Positions 49,379-61,300 of a DNA stretch of 64,000 nucleotides are shown piece by piece. The notes under the pieces were generated by a model. The model was not told the origin of the DNA, ran no database searches, and worked only from the letters and a program-made list of their open reading frames with translations. The stretch covers positions 32,561,762-32,625,761 of the forward strand of contig OX371225.1 in the NCBI GenBank assembly GCA_947310385.1, written 5' to 3'. Numbering within the stretch: the stretch's first letter is position 1; each line of letters begins with the position of its first letter. The position numbers and the translations under genes are program-made. The DNA is from Nephrotoma appendiculata (lineage: Eukaryota > Arthropoda > Insecta > Diptera > Tipulidae).

Positions 49379-49542
49379 CTTGCAATGCAAAATTTTCGAT
49401 ATGCAAGATTTTATAAAAGCGAGATTTTAAAAATGCGAGATTTTGTAATCGCGCGCGCTATTACATAAATGTACGGGAAATTATTATGCGAGATTAAACG
49501 TATGAGGAATGGCAAAGCAAGATAAACTATACAACTCAAAAC
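49379..49542. repeat. Inner right-end block of the MULE with partial duplicate of the left hairpin region
   Basis: 49379-49450 holds four or five degenerate GCGAGATTTT units (inverted relative to the left array). It is followed by CGCGCGCGCT and ATTACATAAATGTACGGGAA…TTATGCGAG, and then sequence like that after the left hairpin (compare GCAAGCAAGGTAAACTAT at about 47565 with GCAAAGCAAGATAAACTAT at about 49512). So about 90 bp are direct copies of 47512-47600. Confidence 0.75.
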
Positions 49543-49548
49543 AAAATA

Positions 49549-50893
49549 AGAAACACTTGCTACTAGGGTGTTAACTTTCGTTGTAGATCAATTTTTCCAA
49601 AACTAATGATGCCATATTTTTCAATAATCTTTTGTTTTTGTGTACCTAAAAAAGATTCGTATCTCATAACTGTAAAACGCGGTAGACCTTCCCGTTAAAC
49701 AATAACAAAAACAAAGTGGAGATAAATATTATTTTTAAAAATTAAAATTTTTGTTTTCTGTAGAAGCAGGATAGAACGGAATTCAATATCTCGTATCACC
49801 TTCTCTGGCCCTGATACACCTAAACATCTTTGGTGCAAGCTCCTTATCAGAGTTTTGATGGTTTCTTGGGTTATTTTACACCGTTCAAGCTTAGCAGCAT
49901 TAACCAGCGCAGGTATAGTTAAAGGAGCGTTTACCATCACATGGATTCATCTTTGGAGAATATCACACACTTGCTCGATGGGATTTAGGTCTGAGCTATT
50001 CGCTGGCCTGTTCATTGCCGCAATATTATTATCTGTAATGAAATTTGCTCTGTCTTTCCCCCCTAATTGATGAGACCCCAAGCATTATTGAACCTCCACC
50101 GAAACGATCGGTTTCTTGTATACAGCAGTCAATATATCGCTCTCGAATGTGCCTATAGACGTAATTCCATCTATAACTGGTACTCAAATAAAATCGCGAC
50201 TCATCCGTGAAGAGTACGGCCGGCCAATGTCGCAACTGCAAACTCCTATGTTCTTGATAAAATTTCAGTCTTGCTGCATGATGTCTAGGTAGCAAAATGG
50301 GGCGTATGGCAGCTTTTCTTGACCTAATCCTTGCTTTTTTGAGGCGATTTAGATTTTGGTCTGATATCGGGCGGTTCAATAGCGTACGGAATTCATTTTG
50401 AATCAATTTGGCTCTCCTTTTGCTGCCTCTTAGAAAAGCCTGCACTATGCCTGAGTTGTCGTTTGAAGTTGTGATGATTTTCTGCCCGATGCAGGTGTTC
50501 TTTCATATGATCCCGTCGCACGAAAACGTAACCAAACGTTACGTGCCGAACAATGAGATACCTCCCATTAATCTCGCTACAAAACGTAAACTTTTTCCCT
50601 CTTGAATCAGTGTTGACACTCTTGCTTCGTACGTAGCTGTTAGATGAATTCGTGGCATTTTAGTGATTTATTTAAAAAGAATATTTTTGCATTTTTTAAA
50701 ATTACGTATGAATGCATTTTTCACTTTATTTTTCCTATTGTTTTACGGGAAGGTCTACCGCGTTTTACAGTTATGAGATATGAATCTGGTTTAAGTTACA
50801 CAAAAACACAAAAGATTGTGAAAAATATGGCATCACTAGTTTTGGTAAAATTGATCTCCAATGAAAGTTAACACCTTAGTAGCAAGTGTTTCT
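49549..50893 (-). mobile_element. Tc1-like transposon with long inverted repeats, 1345 bp
   Basis: Long terminal inverted repeats of roughly 190 bp: left AGAAACACTTGCTACTAGGG; right read inward AGAAACACTTGCTACTAAGG. They continue through GTTAACTTTCRTTG and CGGTAGACCTTCCCGT. TA duplications at 49547-49548 and 50894-50895. It lies in the right terminal region of the MULE. The transposase inside is broken. Confidence 0.9.
49695..50658 (-). pseudogene. Tc1-like transposase, broken by stops and frameshifts
   Basis: Starts at ATG 50656-50658 (M-P-R-I-H-L-T) and stops after 39 codons within the helix-turn-helix region. The middle (50029-50445) is in another frame and contains R-H-H-A-A-R-L-K-F then L-F-T-D-E-S-R-F (first catalytic Asp) and F-G-G-G-S-I-M, all Tc1 hallmarks. 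Further on, S-S-D-L-N-P-I-E (the third catalytic position, usual S-P-D-L-N-P-I-E) is followed by a stop. A C-terminal piece reads to 49695. The left repeat begins within its 3' part. Non-functional. Confidence 0.85.
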
Positions 50894-50906
50894 TACAAAA
50901 TAAAAG

Positions 50907-51090
50907 ACTGTAATGCAAGATTTTAGAAATGCGAGATTTTGTAATGCAAGATTTTGGAAATGCGAGATTTATAAAATGCGAGATTTTGTAATGCGAGATT
51001 TTACAAATGCGAGATTTTGAAATGCGAGATTTTTAATTTTTCAAATGCGAGATTTTGTAATGCGAGATTTTATAATGCGAGATTTCGTAT
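50907..51090. repeat. Right terminal array of the MULE
   Basis: About a dozen copies of TGCGAGATTTTGTAA and variants (TGCAAGATTTTAGAAA, TGCGAGATTTATAAAA), the reverse complement of the left array, more degenerate than it. Confidence 0.9.
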
Positions 51091-53008
51091 CGCTCCTATG
51101 AAAGAAAGCTAGTTGAATCCAAGAAGGTAGAGGATTTCAATGAATCATTTAACAACAACATGGAAAAAATCCCACTACCACCGCTTGTAAAAAACACTGA
51201 GAATACAATCAACAGCCTGTAGTATGTATAGACGAAGATCGTGGTACTCCTCATTTAACACAAAAATTACAACACTTGGAAATCCTCGTTAAAATGTCAG
51301 AAGAACAACAACATACTTCGTATTTTCTCCGTGAAATCTATGACAGAATGAGTCAAAATGTCAAAATTCAAAAACGAGAAGAACAAGAAAGTCCACTTAC
51401 TGAGAAAAATAATCAACCGGAAATAAAATTACCACCTCTTGAAATATCATATTTCAACGGGAAATATAAGGAGTGGGCAGCATTTTATGATACATTCAGT
51501 AGGTCCTTAAGTCATACATTAGAGGAAATGTGGCAAAACTTTTGAATCATATATAAACATCTGGAGTAAATTATGCGGATGCTTTTAAAATAATTGTAAA
51601 TCGCTATAACTACAAGCGTTTACTTGTCACCAATCACGTAAATACTCTATTGAATATTCCAACGCACAATTCCGAGTCGGTAAATGCAATAAAGGCTCTG
51701 CCCGACACAATAAATGAAAATCTTCATACCATAGCTAGACAGAGAGACAAATCGTCTATATGAAGTTACTCTGGTGAATCCTCGGGAAACGCAATCGTTA
51801 AGTGAGTTTCTAAATTTTCTAAAATGTCGTTTCTAATCTCTAGAAGCATCGCAAACAACAAAGAATGTACGATAAGGCAGAAAACAAACACACCGCCTAA
51901 AACAATTTTCGCTGGGATTGAAAAAAGATGCATTATCTGCAGTGCATCTCACGAAATTACAATTTGCTCAGTTTTTAAGAAGATGCAAGTTCTACAAGGT
52001 CCAAAATAATAGCAGCAAATATTTGTCTAATCTACACGCAAAAAAAATTTTAATGTCAAAGAAAGAAACCTGTGTGGTATGTCAAAGAAGTCATAGCACA
52101 TTGCTGCACGCAAGGGAGGTGACAACATCAACAACGCTCCATTCCGCGAAAAACAACAACGAAAAATGCACTACACAGAACAAGGTGCCCTTGTTAGCTA
52201 CCACAATGATCAACGCTACAAGTCGCATCGGATATCCGGTAAAATTACGTGCACTAATAGATACAGATTCTCAGCCTTCATTCATCATGCAGGCAGGTGC
52301 CGAACAACTCAACCTACTTAAATTTCGAGCAGATTTACAAGTTACTGGAATTGGAAGCTTTATCTTACCAAACTTATCTGAGCAACTGCCAACAACACCA
52401 GTAAAGAGTCTTAACAAAACAATTTGGAGAGAGCTGACACTGTTTGATTCAAATTTTGACTTACCTTACCTTACCACGACGGTGTAATAAAGAAATCACC
52501 ATATCAACCAATAGCCCAGAAAACAGAGTTAGGATGGATTCTCATGGGTATCCTGATAAGATCAGGATTAACGTCAAATTCGCTATCTTTGCTAGTACAA
52601 AACAACCTAGACGTGCAGGTGTGACCATTCTGGGAAATTGAAGAGCTACCCAAGACTACCAGAAGGACGATATGAGGTCACGATACCATTAAAAGATGAA
52701 CTCAAAATAAGGGATTCAAGGAAATGTGTGGTTTCAAGACTAATTCAAGTAGAAAGAAGATTAGAAAGGAACCCACAACTAAAACAAGAATACCATAACT
52801 TTATGAATGAATACATAAAACTAGGATACATTTTACCTAACTCACCATGCTGTGGTCAAGCAGTCAAGTACAATAACCAAAGTGAGGGTAGTCAAGTGCA
52901 TCAATAAAGACAATAAACAGGATCAGTTTCAATGATATCCAGCTAGTAGGTCCAACAATAGAACAAGATCTGTTCTCTATTATAAAACATTCCCGTGAAG
53001 TTTGTCCT

Positions 53009-53292
53009 AACTTGTCCTAAACCCAACAACAATTTTAAGACAAGTTTAGGAAAAAGTTCACTCGACTATATAGTAACGTGAATTTTTTCCTAGACATTCC
53101 TAATTTTAACAGTGTAAAATAATAACATATTTGTTATATAAACACTATTGGCAATTTAAAATATTTCAATTAATTATCAATTTATAATATAACAATTTAG
53201 TAAATAAATGCTCTAGAATAATATAATTAATTGAAAAAGTATCAATCTATTAATAAACTTGCGTTTAGAATTTTAAAAGATTTAGAAGAATA
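53009..53292. other. Junction between BEL fragment and 162-bp array, with small hairpins
   Basis: BEL-type coding homology stops near 53008 and is followed by TTTGTCCTAACTTGTCCTAA. A 14-bp inverted repeat, AGGAAAAAGTTCAC (53048-53061) and GTGAATTTTTTCCT (53078-53091), is nearly perfect, and CCTAAAC/GTTTAGG lies further out. The rest is AT-rich. This abrupt switch may be one end of the element that contains the 162-bp array. Confidence 0.5.
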
Positions 53293-56200
53293 TATGAAAG
53301 TAAAAACCTTCTGTCCTTTGATACTACTACTTCTAAGTGGTTACAACTTTTGAGGTAAATGTTTTCACTTTGTACTAGACTCAATACAACTAGAAAACAT
53401 GAGTTTTCCGGAAAAATTAGGGGAACACTGGGTTTAGTATTCAAAGTTGTATTAGGTAAAAAATCGAAGTAAAAACCCTCTGTCCTAAGATACTTCTAAG
53501 AGGTTACAACTTTTGTGGTAAATGTTTTCACTTTGTACTAGACCCAATCTAACTAGAAAATAAGAGTTTTCCGGAAAAATTAGGGGAACACTGGGTTTAG
53601 TATTCAAAGTTGTATAGGTAAAAAATCGAAGTAAAAACCCTCTGTCCTAAGATACTTCTAAGAGGTTACAACTTTTGAGGTAAATGTTTTCACTTTGTAC
53701 TAGACCCAATCTAACTAGAAAATATGAGTTTTCCGGAAAAATTAGGGGAACACTGGGTTTAGTATTCAAAGTTGTATAGGTAAAAATTGAAGTAAAAACC
53801 CTCTGCCCTAAGATACTTCTAAGAGGTTATAACTTTTGAAGTAAATGTTTTCACTTTGTACTAGACCCAATCCAACTAGAAAACATGAGTTTTCCGGAAA
53901 AATTAGGGGAACACTGGGTTTAGTATTCAAAGTTGTATTAGGTAAAAAATCGAAGTAAAAACCCTCTGTCCTAAGATACTTTTAAGAGGTTACAACTCTT
54001 GGAGTAAATGTTTTCACTTTGTACTAGACCCAATCCAACTAAAAAACATGAGTTTTCCGGAAAAATTAGGGGAACACTGGGTTTAGTATTCAAAGTTGTA
54101 TAGGTAAAAAATCGAAGTAAAAACCCTCTGTCCTAAGATACTTCTAAGAGGTTACAACTTTTGAGGTAGATGTTTTCACTTTGTACTAGACCCAATCCAA
54201 CTAGAAAACATGAGTTTTCCGGAAAAATTAGGGGAACACTGGGTTTAGTATTCAAAGTTGTATTAGGTAAAAAATCGAAGTAAAAACCCTCTGTCCTAAG
54301 ATACTTCTAAGAGGTTACAACTTTTGAGGTAAATGTTTTCACTTTGTACTAGACCCAATCCAACTAGAAAATATGAGTTTTCCGGAAAAATTAGGGGAAC
54401 ACTGGGTTTAGTATTCAAGTTGTATAGGTAAAAATTGAAGTAAAAACCCTCTGTCCTAAGATACTTCTAAGAGGTTACAACTTTTGACGTAAATGTTTTC
54501 ACTTTGTACTAGACCCAATCCAACTAGAAAACATGAGTTTTCCGGAAAAATTAGGGGAACACTGGGTTTAGTATTCAAAGTTGTATTAGGTAAAAAATCG
54601 AAGTAAAAACCCTCTGTCCTAAGATACTTCTAAGAGGTTACAACTTTTGAGGTAAATGTTTTCACTTTGTACTAGACCCAATCCAACTAGAAAACATGAG
54701 TTTTCCGGAAAAATTAGGGGAACACTGGGTTTAGTATTCAAAGTTGTATTAGGTAAAAAATCGAAGTAAAAACCCTCTGTCCTAAGATACTTCTAAGAGG
54801 TTACAACTCTTGGAGTAAATGTTTTCCCTTTGTACTAGACCCAATCCAACTAGAAAACATGAGTTTTCCGGAAAAATTAGGGGAACACTGGGTTTAGTAT
54901 TCAAAGTTGTATAGGCAAAAATCGAAGTAAAAACCCTCTGTCCTAAGATACTTCTAAGAGGTTACAACTTTTGAGGTAAATTTTTTCACTTTGTACTAGA
55001 CCCAATCCAACTAAAAAACATGAGTTTTCCGGAAAAATTAGGGGAACACTGGGTTTAGTATTCAAAGTTGTATAGGCAAAAATCGAAGTAAAAACCCTCT
55101 GTCCTAAGATACTTCTAAGAGGTTACAACTTTTGAGATAAATGTTTTCACTTTGTACTAGACCCAATCCAACTAGAAAACATGAGTTTTCCGGAAAAATT
55201 AGGGGAACACTGGGTTTAGTATTCAAAGTTGTATAGGTAAAAAATCGAAGTAAAAACCCTCTGTCCTAAGATACTTCTAAGAGGTTACAACTTTTGAGGT
55301 AAATGTTTTCAATTTGTACTAGACCCAATATTACTAGAAAATAAGAGTTTTCCGGAAAAATTAGGGGAACACTGGGTTTAGTATTCAAAGTTGTATAGGT
55401 AAAAATTGAAGTAAAAACCCTCTGTCCTAAGATACTTCTAAGAGGTTACAACTTTTGAGGTAAATGTTTTCACTTTGTACTAGACCCAATCCAACTAGAA
55501 AACATGAGTTTTCCGGAAAAATTAGGGGAACACTGGGTTTAGTATTCAAAGTTGTATAGGTAAAAATCGAAGTAAAAACCCTCTGTCCTAAGATACTTCT
55601 AAGAGGTTACAACTTTTGAGGTAAATGTTTTCACTTTGTACTAGACCCAATCCAACTAGAAAACATGAGTTTTCCGGAAAAATTAGGGGAACACTGGGTT
55701 TAGTATTCAAAGTTGTATAGGTAAAAATTGAAGTAAAAACCCTCTGCCCTAAGATACTTCTAAGAGGTTATAACTTTTGAAGTAAATGTTTTCACTTTGT
55801 ACTAGACCCAATCCAACTAGAAAACATGAGTTTTCTGGAAAAATTAGGGGAACACTGGGTTTAGTATTCAAAGTTGTATAGGTAAAAATCGAAGTAAAAA
55901 CCCTCTGTCCTAAGATATTTCTAAGAGGTTACAACTTTTGAGGTAAATGTTTTCACTTTGTACTAGACCCAATCCAACTAGAAAATATGAGTTTTCCGGA
56001 AAAATTAGGGGAACACTGGGTTTAGTATTCAAAGTTGTATAGGTAAAAATCGAAGTAAAAACCCTCTGTCCTAAGATACTTCTAAGAGGTTACAACTTTT
56101 GAGGTAAATGTTTTTACTTTGTACTAGACCCAATCCAACTAGAAAACATGAGTTTTCTGGAAAAATTAGGGGAACACTGGGTTTAGTATTCAAAGTTGTA

Positions 56201-57909
56201 TAGGTAAAAAATCGAAGTAAAAACCCTCTGTCCTAAGATACTTCTAAGAGGTTACAACTTTTGAGGTAAATGTTTTCACTTTGTACTAGACCCAATCCAA
56301 CTAGAAAATATGAGTTTTCCGGAAAAATTAGGGGAACACTGGGTTTAGTATTCAAAGTTGTATAGGTAAAAAATCGAAGTAAAAACCCTCTGTCCTAAGA
56401 TACTTCTAAGAGGTTACAACTTTTGAGGTAAATGTTTTCACTTTGTACTAGACCATATCTAACTAGAAAATATGAGTTTTCTGGAAAAATTAGGGGAACA
56501 CTGGGTTTAGTATTCAAAGTTGTATAGGTAAAAATCGAAGTAAAACCCTCTGTCCTAAGATATTTCTAAGAGGTTACAACTTTAGAGGTAAATGTTTTCA
56601 CTTTGTACTAGACCCAATCCAACTAGAAAACATGAGTTTTCCGGAAAAATTAGGGGAACACTGGGTTTAGTATTCAAAGATGTATTAGGTAAAAAATCGA
56701 AGTAAAAACCCTCTGTCCTAAGATACTTCTAAGAGGTTACAACTTTTGAGGTAAATGTTTTCCCTTTGTACTAGACCCAATCTAACTAGAAAATAAGAGT
56801 TTTCCGGAAAAATTAGGGGAACACTGGGTTTAGTATTCAAAGTTGTATAGGTAAAAAATCGAAGTAAAAACCCTCTGTCCTAAGATACTTCTAAGAGGTT
56901 ACAACTTTTGAGGTAAATGTTTTCACTTTGTACTAGACCCAATCCAACTAGAAAACATGAGTTTTCCGGAAAAATTAGGGGAACACTGGGTTTAGTATTC
57001 AAAGTTGTATTAGGTAAAAAATCGAAGTAAAAACCCTCTGTCCTAAGATACTTCTAAGAGGTTACAACTCTTGGAGTAAATGTTTTCCCTTTGTACTAGA
57101 CCCAATCCAACTAAAAAACATGAGTTTTCCGGAAAAATTAGGGGAACACTGGGTTTAGTATTCAAAGTTGTATAGGCAAAAATCGAAGTAAAAACCCTTT
57201 GTCCTAAGATACTTCTAAGAGGTTACAACTTTTGAGGTAAATGTTTTCACTTTGTACTAGACCCAATCCAACTAGAAAACATGAGTTTTCCGGAAAAATT
57301 AGGGGAACACTGGGTTTAGTATTCAAAGTTGTATAGGTAAAAAATCGAAGTAAAAACCCTCTGTCCTAAGATACTTCTAAGAGGTTACAACTTTTGAGGT
57401 AAATGTTTTCACTTTGTACTAGACCCAATCCAACTAGAAAACATGAGTTTTCCGGAAAAATTAGGGGAACACTGGGTTTAGTATTCAAAGTTGTATTAGG
57501 TACAAAATCGAAGTAAAAACCCTCTGTCCTAAGATACTTCTAAGAGGTTACAACTCTTGGAGTAAATGTTTTCCCTTTGTACTAGACCCAATCCAACTAA
57601 AAAACATGAGTTTTCCGGAAAAATTAGGGGAACACTGGGTTTAGTATTCAAAGTTGTATAGGCAAAAATCGAAGTAAAAACCCTTTGTCCTAAGATACTT
57701 CTAAGAGGTTACAACTTTTGAGGTAAATGTTTTCACTTTGTACTAGACCCAATCCAACTAGAAAACATGAGTTTTCCGGAAAAATTAGGGGAACACTGGG
57801 TTTAGTATTCAAAGTTGTATAGGTAAAAAATTGAAGTAAAAACCCTCTGTCCTAAGATACTTCTAAGAGGTTACAACTTTTGAGGTAAATGTTTTCACTT
57901 TGTACTAGT
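53293..57909. repeat. 162-bp tandem array, about 28 units
   Basis: Head-to-tail units containing AAAACCCTCTGTCCTAAGAT, TTTCACTTTGTACTAGACCC and TTTTCCGGAAAAATTAGGGG. Successive GTAAAAACCC anchors at 53469, 53631, 53792, 53955 and 54117 give 161-163 bp spacing. Units are much more alike than the 319-bp satellite copies. The first unit is the most diverged, and the array stops mid-unit at TTTGTACTAG 57909. Variant pairs (ACAACTCTTGGAGTAAATG with TATAGGCAAAAATCG) recur, showing block duplication. No ORF. Confidence 0.97.
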
Positions 57910-58344
57910 TATTTGATATATAGCTAAGAAACTTAAACGCTAATGATAAAATTTAAGGAGTATAATATTGAGTTTAGCATCTGAGGTGTTATTGGTTGTA
58001 ACAGGAACATACGATTCATCGTGATAATTAGGTTTATTGAGGGAATTAATTATTTCTTTTACAACTCGTTCACTAAGCCGATTGATTCATTTAGCTTTAC
58101 CCAGGTAGCACCACGTGGAGGTATGAATCATGCTACCCATATTGAAACTGTTACGGAATTTACGTTAAATTAAAAAATTCTTTAAGAGATTTCGGTCTGA
58201 TTTGTCGATTATATTTGCTATGGAGTTTATAGGAATGATGAAAAATTTTGTAATGTAAACAGTGTAATTGTGTATAGATATATGTATATGGTAATTGAGT
58301 TTAAATAATTTTTTGGTGAAATGTTTTGTACGAATTTTAATTGT
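57910..58344. other. 3' flank of the Ulp1-transposase gene
   Basis: About 435 bp between the tandem array and the stop codon of the gene on the minus strand. AT-rich, no ORF; would contain its 3' UTR. A near-palindromic stretch, GGTAGCACCACGTGGAGGTA…ATGCTACC, lies at about 58104-58138. Confidence 0.5.
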
Positions 58345-61300
58345 TTATTTATAACAAAATAAACATTTGTTATTGTTTATATTAATATTTTGTTTGCAAT
58401 GATCATGAATCTTACGTTTACATGTATTACACTGCAAAGCTCCGTCACCGGTTACTTCCTCATAACAAAACAAACAATTGTTTGTTAATAACTCGGAGTT
58501 ATCTGCAATAGTTTTTTTTATGTAATTTCGGTAAGATTGCAATCCAGAATTATTTAAAATTTCATCCTCAGAATGAATTTGCTCGTTGTAAACTTGGTTT
58601 ATTAAATAATCTACAGCATATATGATCAAAACACCGCAATTATACCCATCCTTTTGCTGAGGTAAAGAGCTGCAGGAAGTTATTTTAAAATTCTTTTGTG
58701 GTTTTCTGTAATATCGATTACATTGATTTAAAAATGTTTGGATGGTATTGCCTATTTCAAAAATACATTTATCTGGATTTATAGGGTCATACGTCAAAAT
58801 AGTCGAATTTTCAAAATCGACCATGGCTAGTTGAAAATGGCTGTTTCGGCACACGGGGATAATTAAATTTTTTGTTTCTGTGCTCCATTTTATTTCGGTT
58901 TGCGTTTCGTCGTTCAATGCTTTATAACCTTTTTTAAAAATTTTTAGAACCTGAAACGGGTCTAGACATATACATTCCTTGTTTTTAATAAGACAATTCA
59001 TAGCAACATATACAACTTCTGTACTTAGAAAATTATGGTTACTTAAAGAATTGTAACAAAAGTTATAGAGAAGAGTTTCGCGGGCACCGTGGAAAAAAAA
59101 TTTGAAAACCACAATGTGAAATTTTAGATCTGTCATTTTTTTATAATATTCTTCATTCATTGCGTTTGTGAAATGTATGCGTTTTGGAGTTAAAAATCGT
59201 GTTAACGCTCGTTTACCCGAATATTTAGCGTCGCACTTTTTCGATTTTTTGCACCAAGTTTCTTCGTTATCGGAATCATACGGACCTTTCTCGTCAGCTC
59301 GAACAGAATCTGGTGTGTTTTTTAATCCTTCACGTTTTGGCGTTTTCTTTGCTCTTGCAGTTTTCAAGTGAGGGGCACACTCTAAAGCCTTCATTGTGAG
59401 TTGGGTCTTTTCTTGTAGTGAATCTACAAAACGGCCTATTTTTAAATGATGTTCTTTAATTAAATTATTTTTTAAAATGTTGAACCAACTCTCAACGGTA
59501 GCATTTGAAGTTCGTGTAAAGTGACCAAATTTTTTAAAAAATATGGTTCCCCACAATGGTAAATACTTCATATACCTTTTCATAACAAAATATACAAAAT
59601 TTTCACAAAATAAAACGTTTGGTTTGCCCGTATCTTGGATCGATAATTTTTGTAATAGAGTCTTATAAATGGAATCATATCGGATGTAGTAAGGAGTATT
59701 ATCAAGGTCGGGCTGATCCGTATCATACACAGTATCCGGTAAATCAGTTAAATCGTTGTCGCATTTATTAGTAGGATATAGATTTATTTGCAATTGATAT
59801 TCGATTTTTTGATTAAGACGAGCTTGAGCATCGAAAAATAACGAATTTTCAAATTTAGAACATCCGAATATACAAAAAATTTCAAACAGTTCGTCTATTT
59901 CGCTAATACTGCTGCTATCGATAATCAAAAATAAAATTATCATTATTGTTTCTCTCAGAGATTTTGGACAATGCTGAATTTTGTTTTTAATTTGTCGTAT
60001 TATTATAGCAGCAAAGTGTGAACAACATATAAATATTCCGACTTTGTTCCCTAACTTAGCCTTTTCCATTATTACGTCGTAAGTAAACGGCAGATACTGG
60101 CTCATTTCCATAAAATTCATTTCTTTTAAAATTGCATTTATGAATACCCATGACCAATCTGAAACGTATACTTTGGGGATAGGTATTTTTGGTACAATTT
60201 GGCTTATTTCCTTTTTTATTTTATTGAAGAATACGCTAAGGGCGGAGACGTCATGCTCACTACTAATTAATTCCGCGATGGGAAATATTATATTATCTTT
60301 TCTGACCACGCAAGCATAATAAAAAATTTTACTATAATTATGATTTAAACAGCATTTTGGATTGCGAATTAAACTGCCTGTGGCATCAATATATACAATC
60401 GTACCTTTGTTATCTAAATGAGATAACGTTGATTTACGCATTAAAATCATATACAGAGGATCCGATATTAAATATACATATTTCTCTTCTGTATATTTTG
60501 CTGCACGATGAATCATGTCTAAAATATCGCAGTCTTTGACAAAGTCTTTTGCAAGATTTCTTTCGGACTTTGCCTTTCTTAAATTAACTGGCCTTACGAT
60601 TTGTTGGGTGTTGCCGCTTTTAAGTAACTCCATGTCAATATTATCGAGCTGTCTTAAACCGACTAAATGGGCAGTGGAGCTAGCTAATTTATTTTGAACG
60701 CTAATTCTCTTCATACCTCTTAACTGTGAAAATTGCTTGAGAATACCGTGATTAGGTTCATCGTTGTTTGTTGTAAATACATGCATAATTTTTAGACCAT
60801 TTATTATAAACTTAAATTTCTGATTATGTGTTGGATATTTACATTTTGCATACTGAGTTATAATGTTCGTTTCAGTATTCACATTGATTGTTCGGAATGA
60901 CAAGATGCAAGGGTGTTTTGCTGCCGTAAGAACATCTGTAATAGCATTTCGCAATTCTTCATTTGACCAATTACGGGTAATATCTAATGGAATATTCATA
61001 AATCCTCTAAACTTCCATTCGTCATTTACATTTTCTTTCATAATTATATCCATATGATCAATATCAAAATAATTAACGTCTGGTAATACTAGTATCTCGT
61101 CATTAACATGGTCAGTAACTAATCTTGTTTCTTCTTCTGAAATATTAGAAACTATAGGTTCTTGTTGGCCCTTTGCCATTGTTATAAACTGATCTGTTTC
61201 ACACTCTTTAGTATCTGTGACGTCAACGTTGGTTGCTTTGCTATCTTTCTTAATTTTACGCCAAATATTAAATATTCTTTGAAAATTAACTTTATTACAT

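Larger units (their letters stand above)
47334..51097 (+). mobile_element. MULE (Mutator-like) transposon with 15-bp tandem-repeat termini, carrying a Tc1 insertion
   Basis: Flanked by the 9-bp duplication ATGAAAGAA (47325-47333 and 51098-51106), the length typical of Mutator elements, in the middle of a BEL-type gag sequence. The ends are imperfect inverted repeats (GGGTTGGGTATGTAATCTCGC; right end read inward AGGAGCGATACGAAATCTCGC) that continue as tandem CTCGCATTACAAAAT / ATTTTGTAATGCGAG units. Inside are a FLYWCH-MULE transposase with one frameshift, a perfect hairpin, and a 1345-bp Tc1-like element near the right end. Without the Tc1 (and one TA) it is about 2.4 kb. Confidence 0.88.
47162..53008 (+). 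pseudogene. Decayed second BEL/Pao element fragment (gag to start of RT), interrupted by a MULE
   Basis: Pieces in order: an ORF start at 47162-47333; after the MULE, coding resumes at 51107. A DUF1759-type gag piece lies at about 51420-51545 (L-E-I-S-Y-F-N-G-K-Y-K-E-W, stop at 51545). Then comes a decayed gag region with stops, knuckle-like C-V-V-C-Q-R-S-H-S near 52070, and a protease site L-I-D-T-D-S-Q near 52256 where D-T/S-G-S is expected (Gly to Asp). The start of RT (E-G-R-Y-E-V-T-I-P; R-L-I-Q-V-E-R-R-L) is at 52655-52907, and I-S-F-N-D-I-Q-L-V-G-P-T to about 53008, where homology stops abruptly. It is a different, older family member than the one at 28006-36144. Many stops; non-functional. 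Confidence 0.8.
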
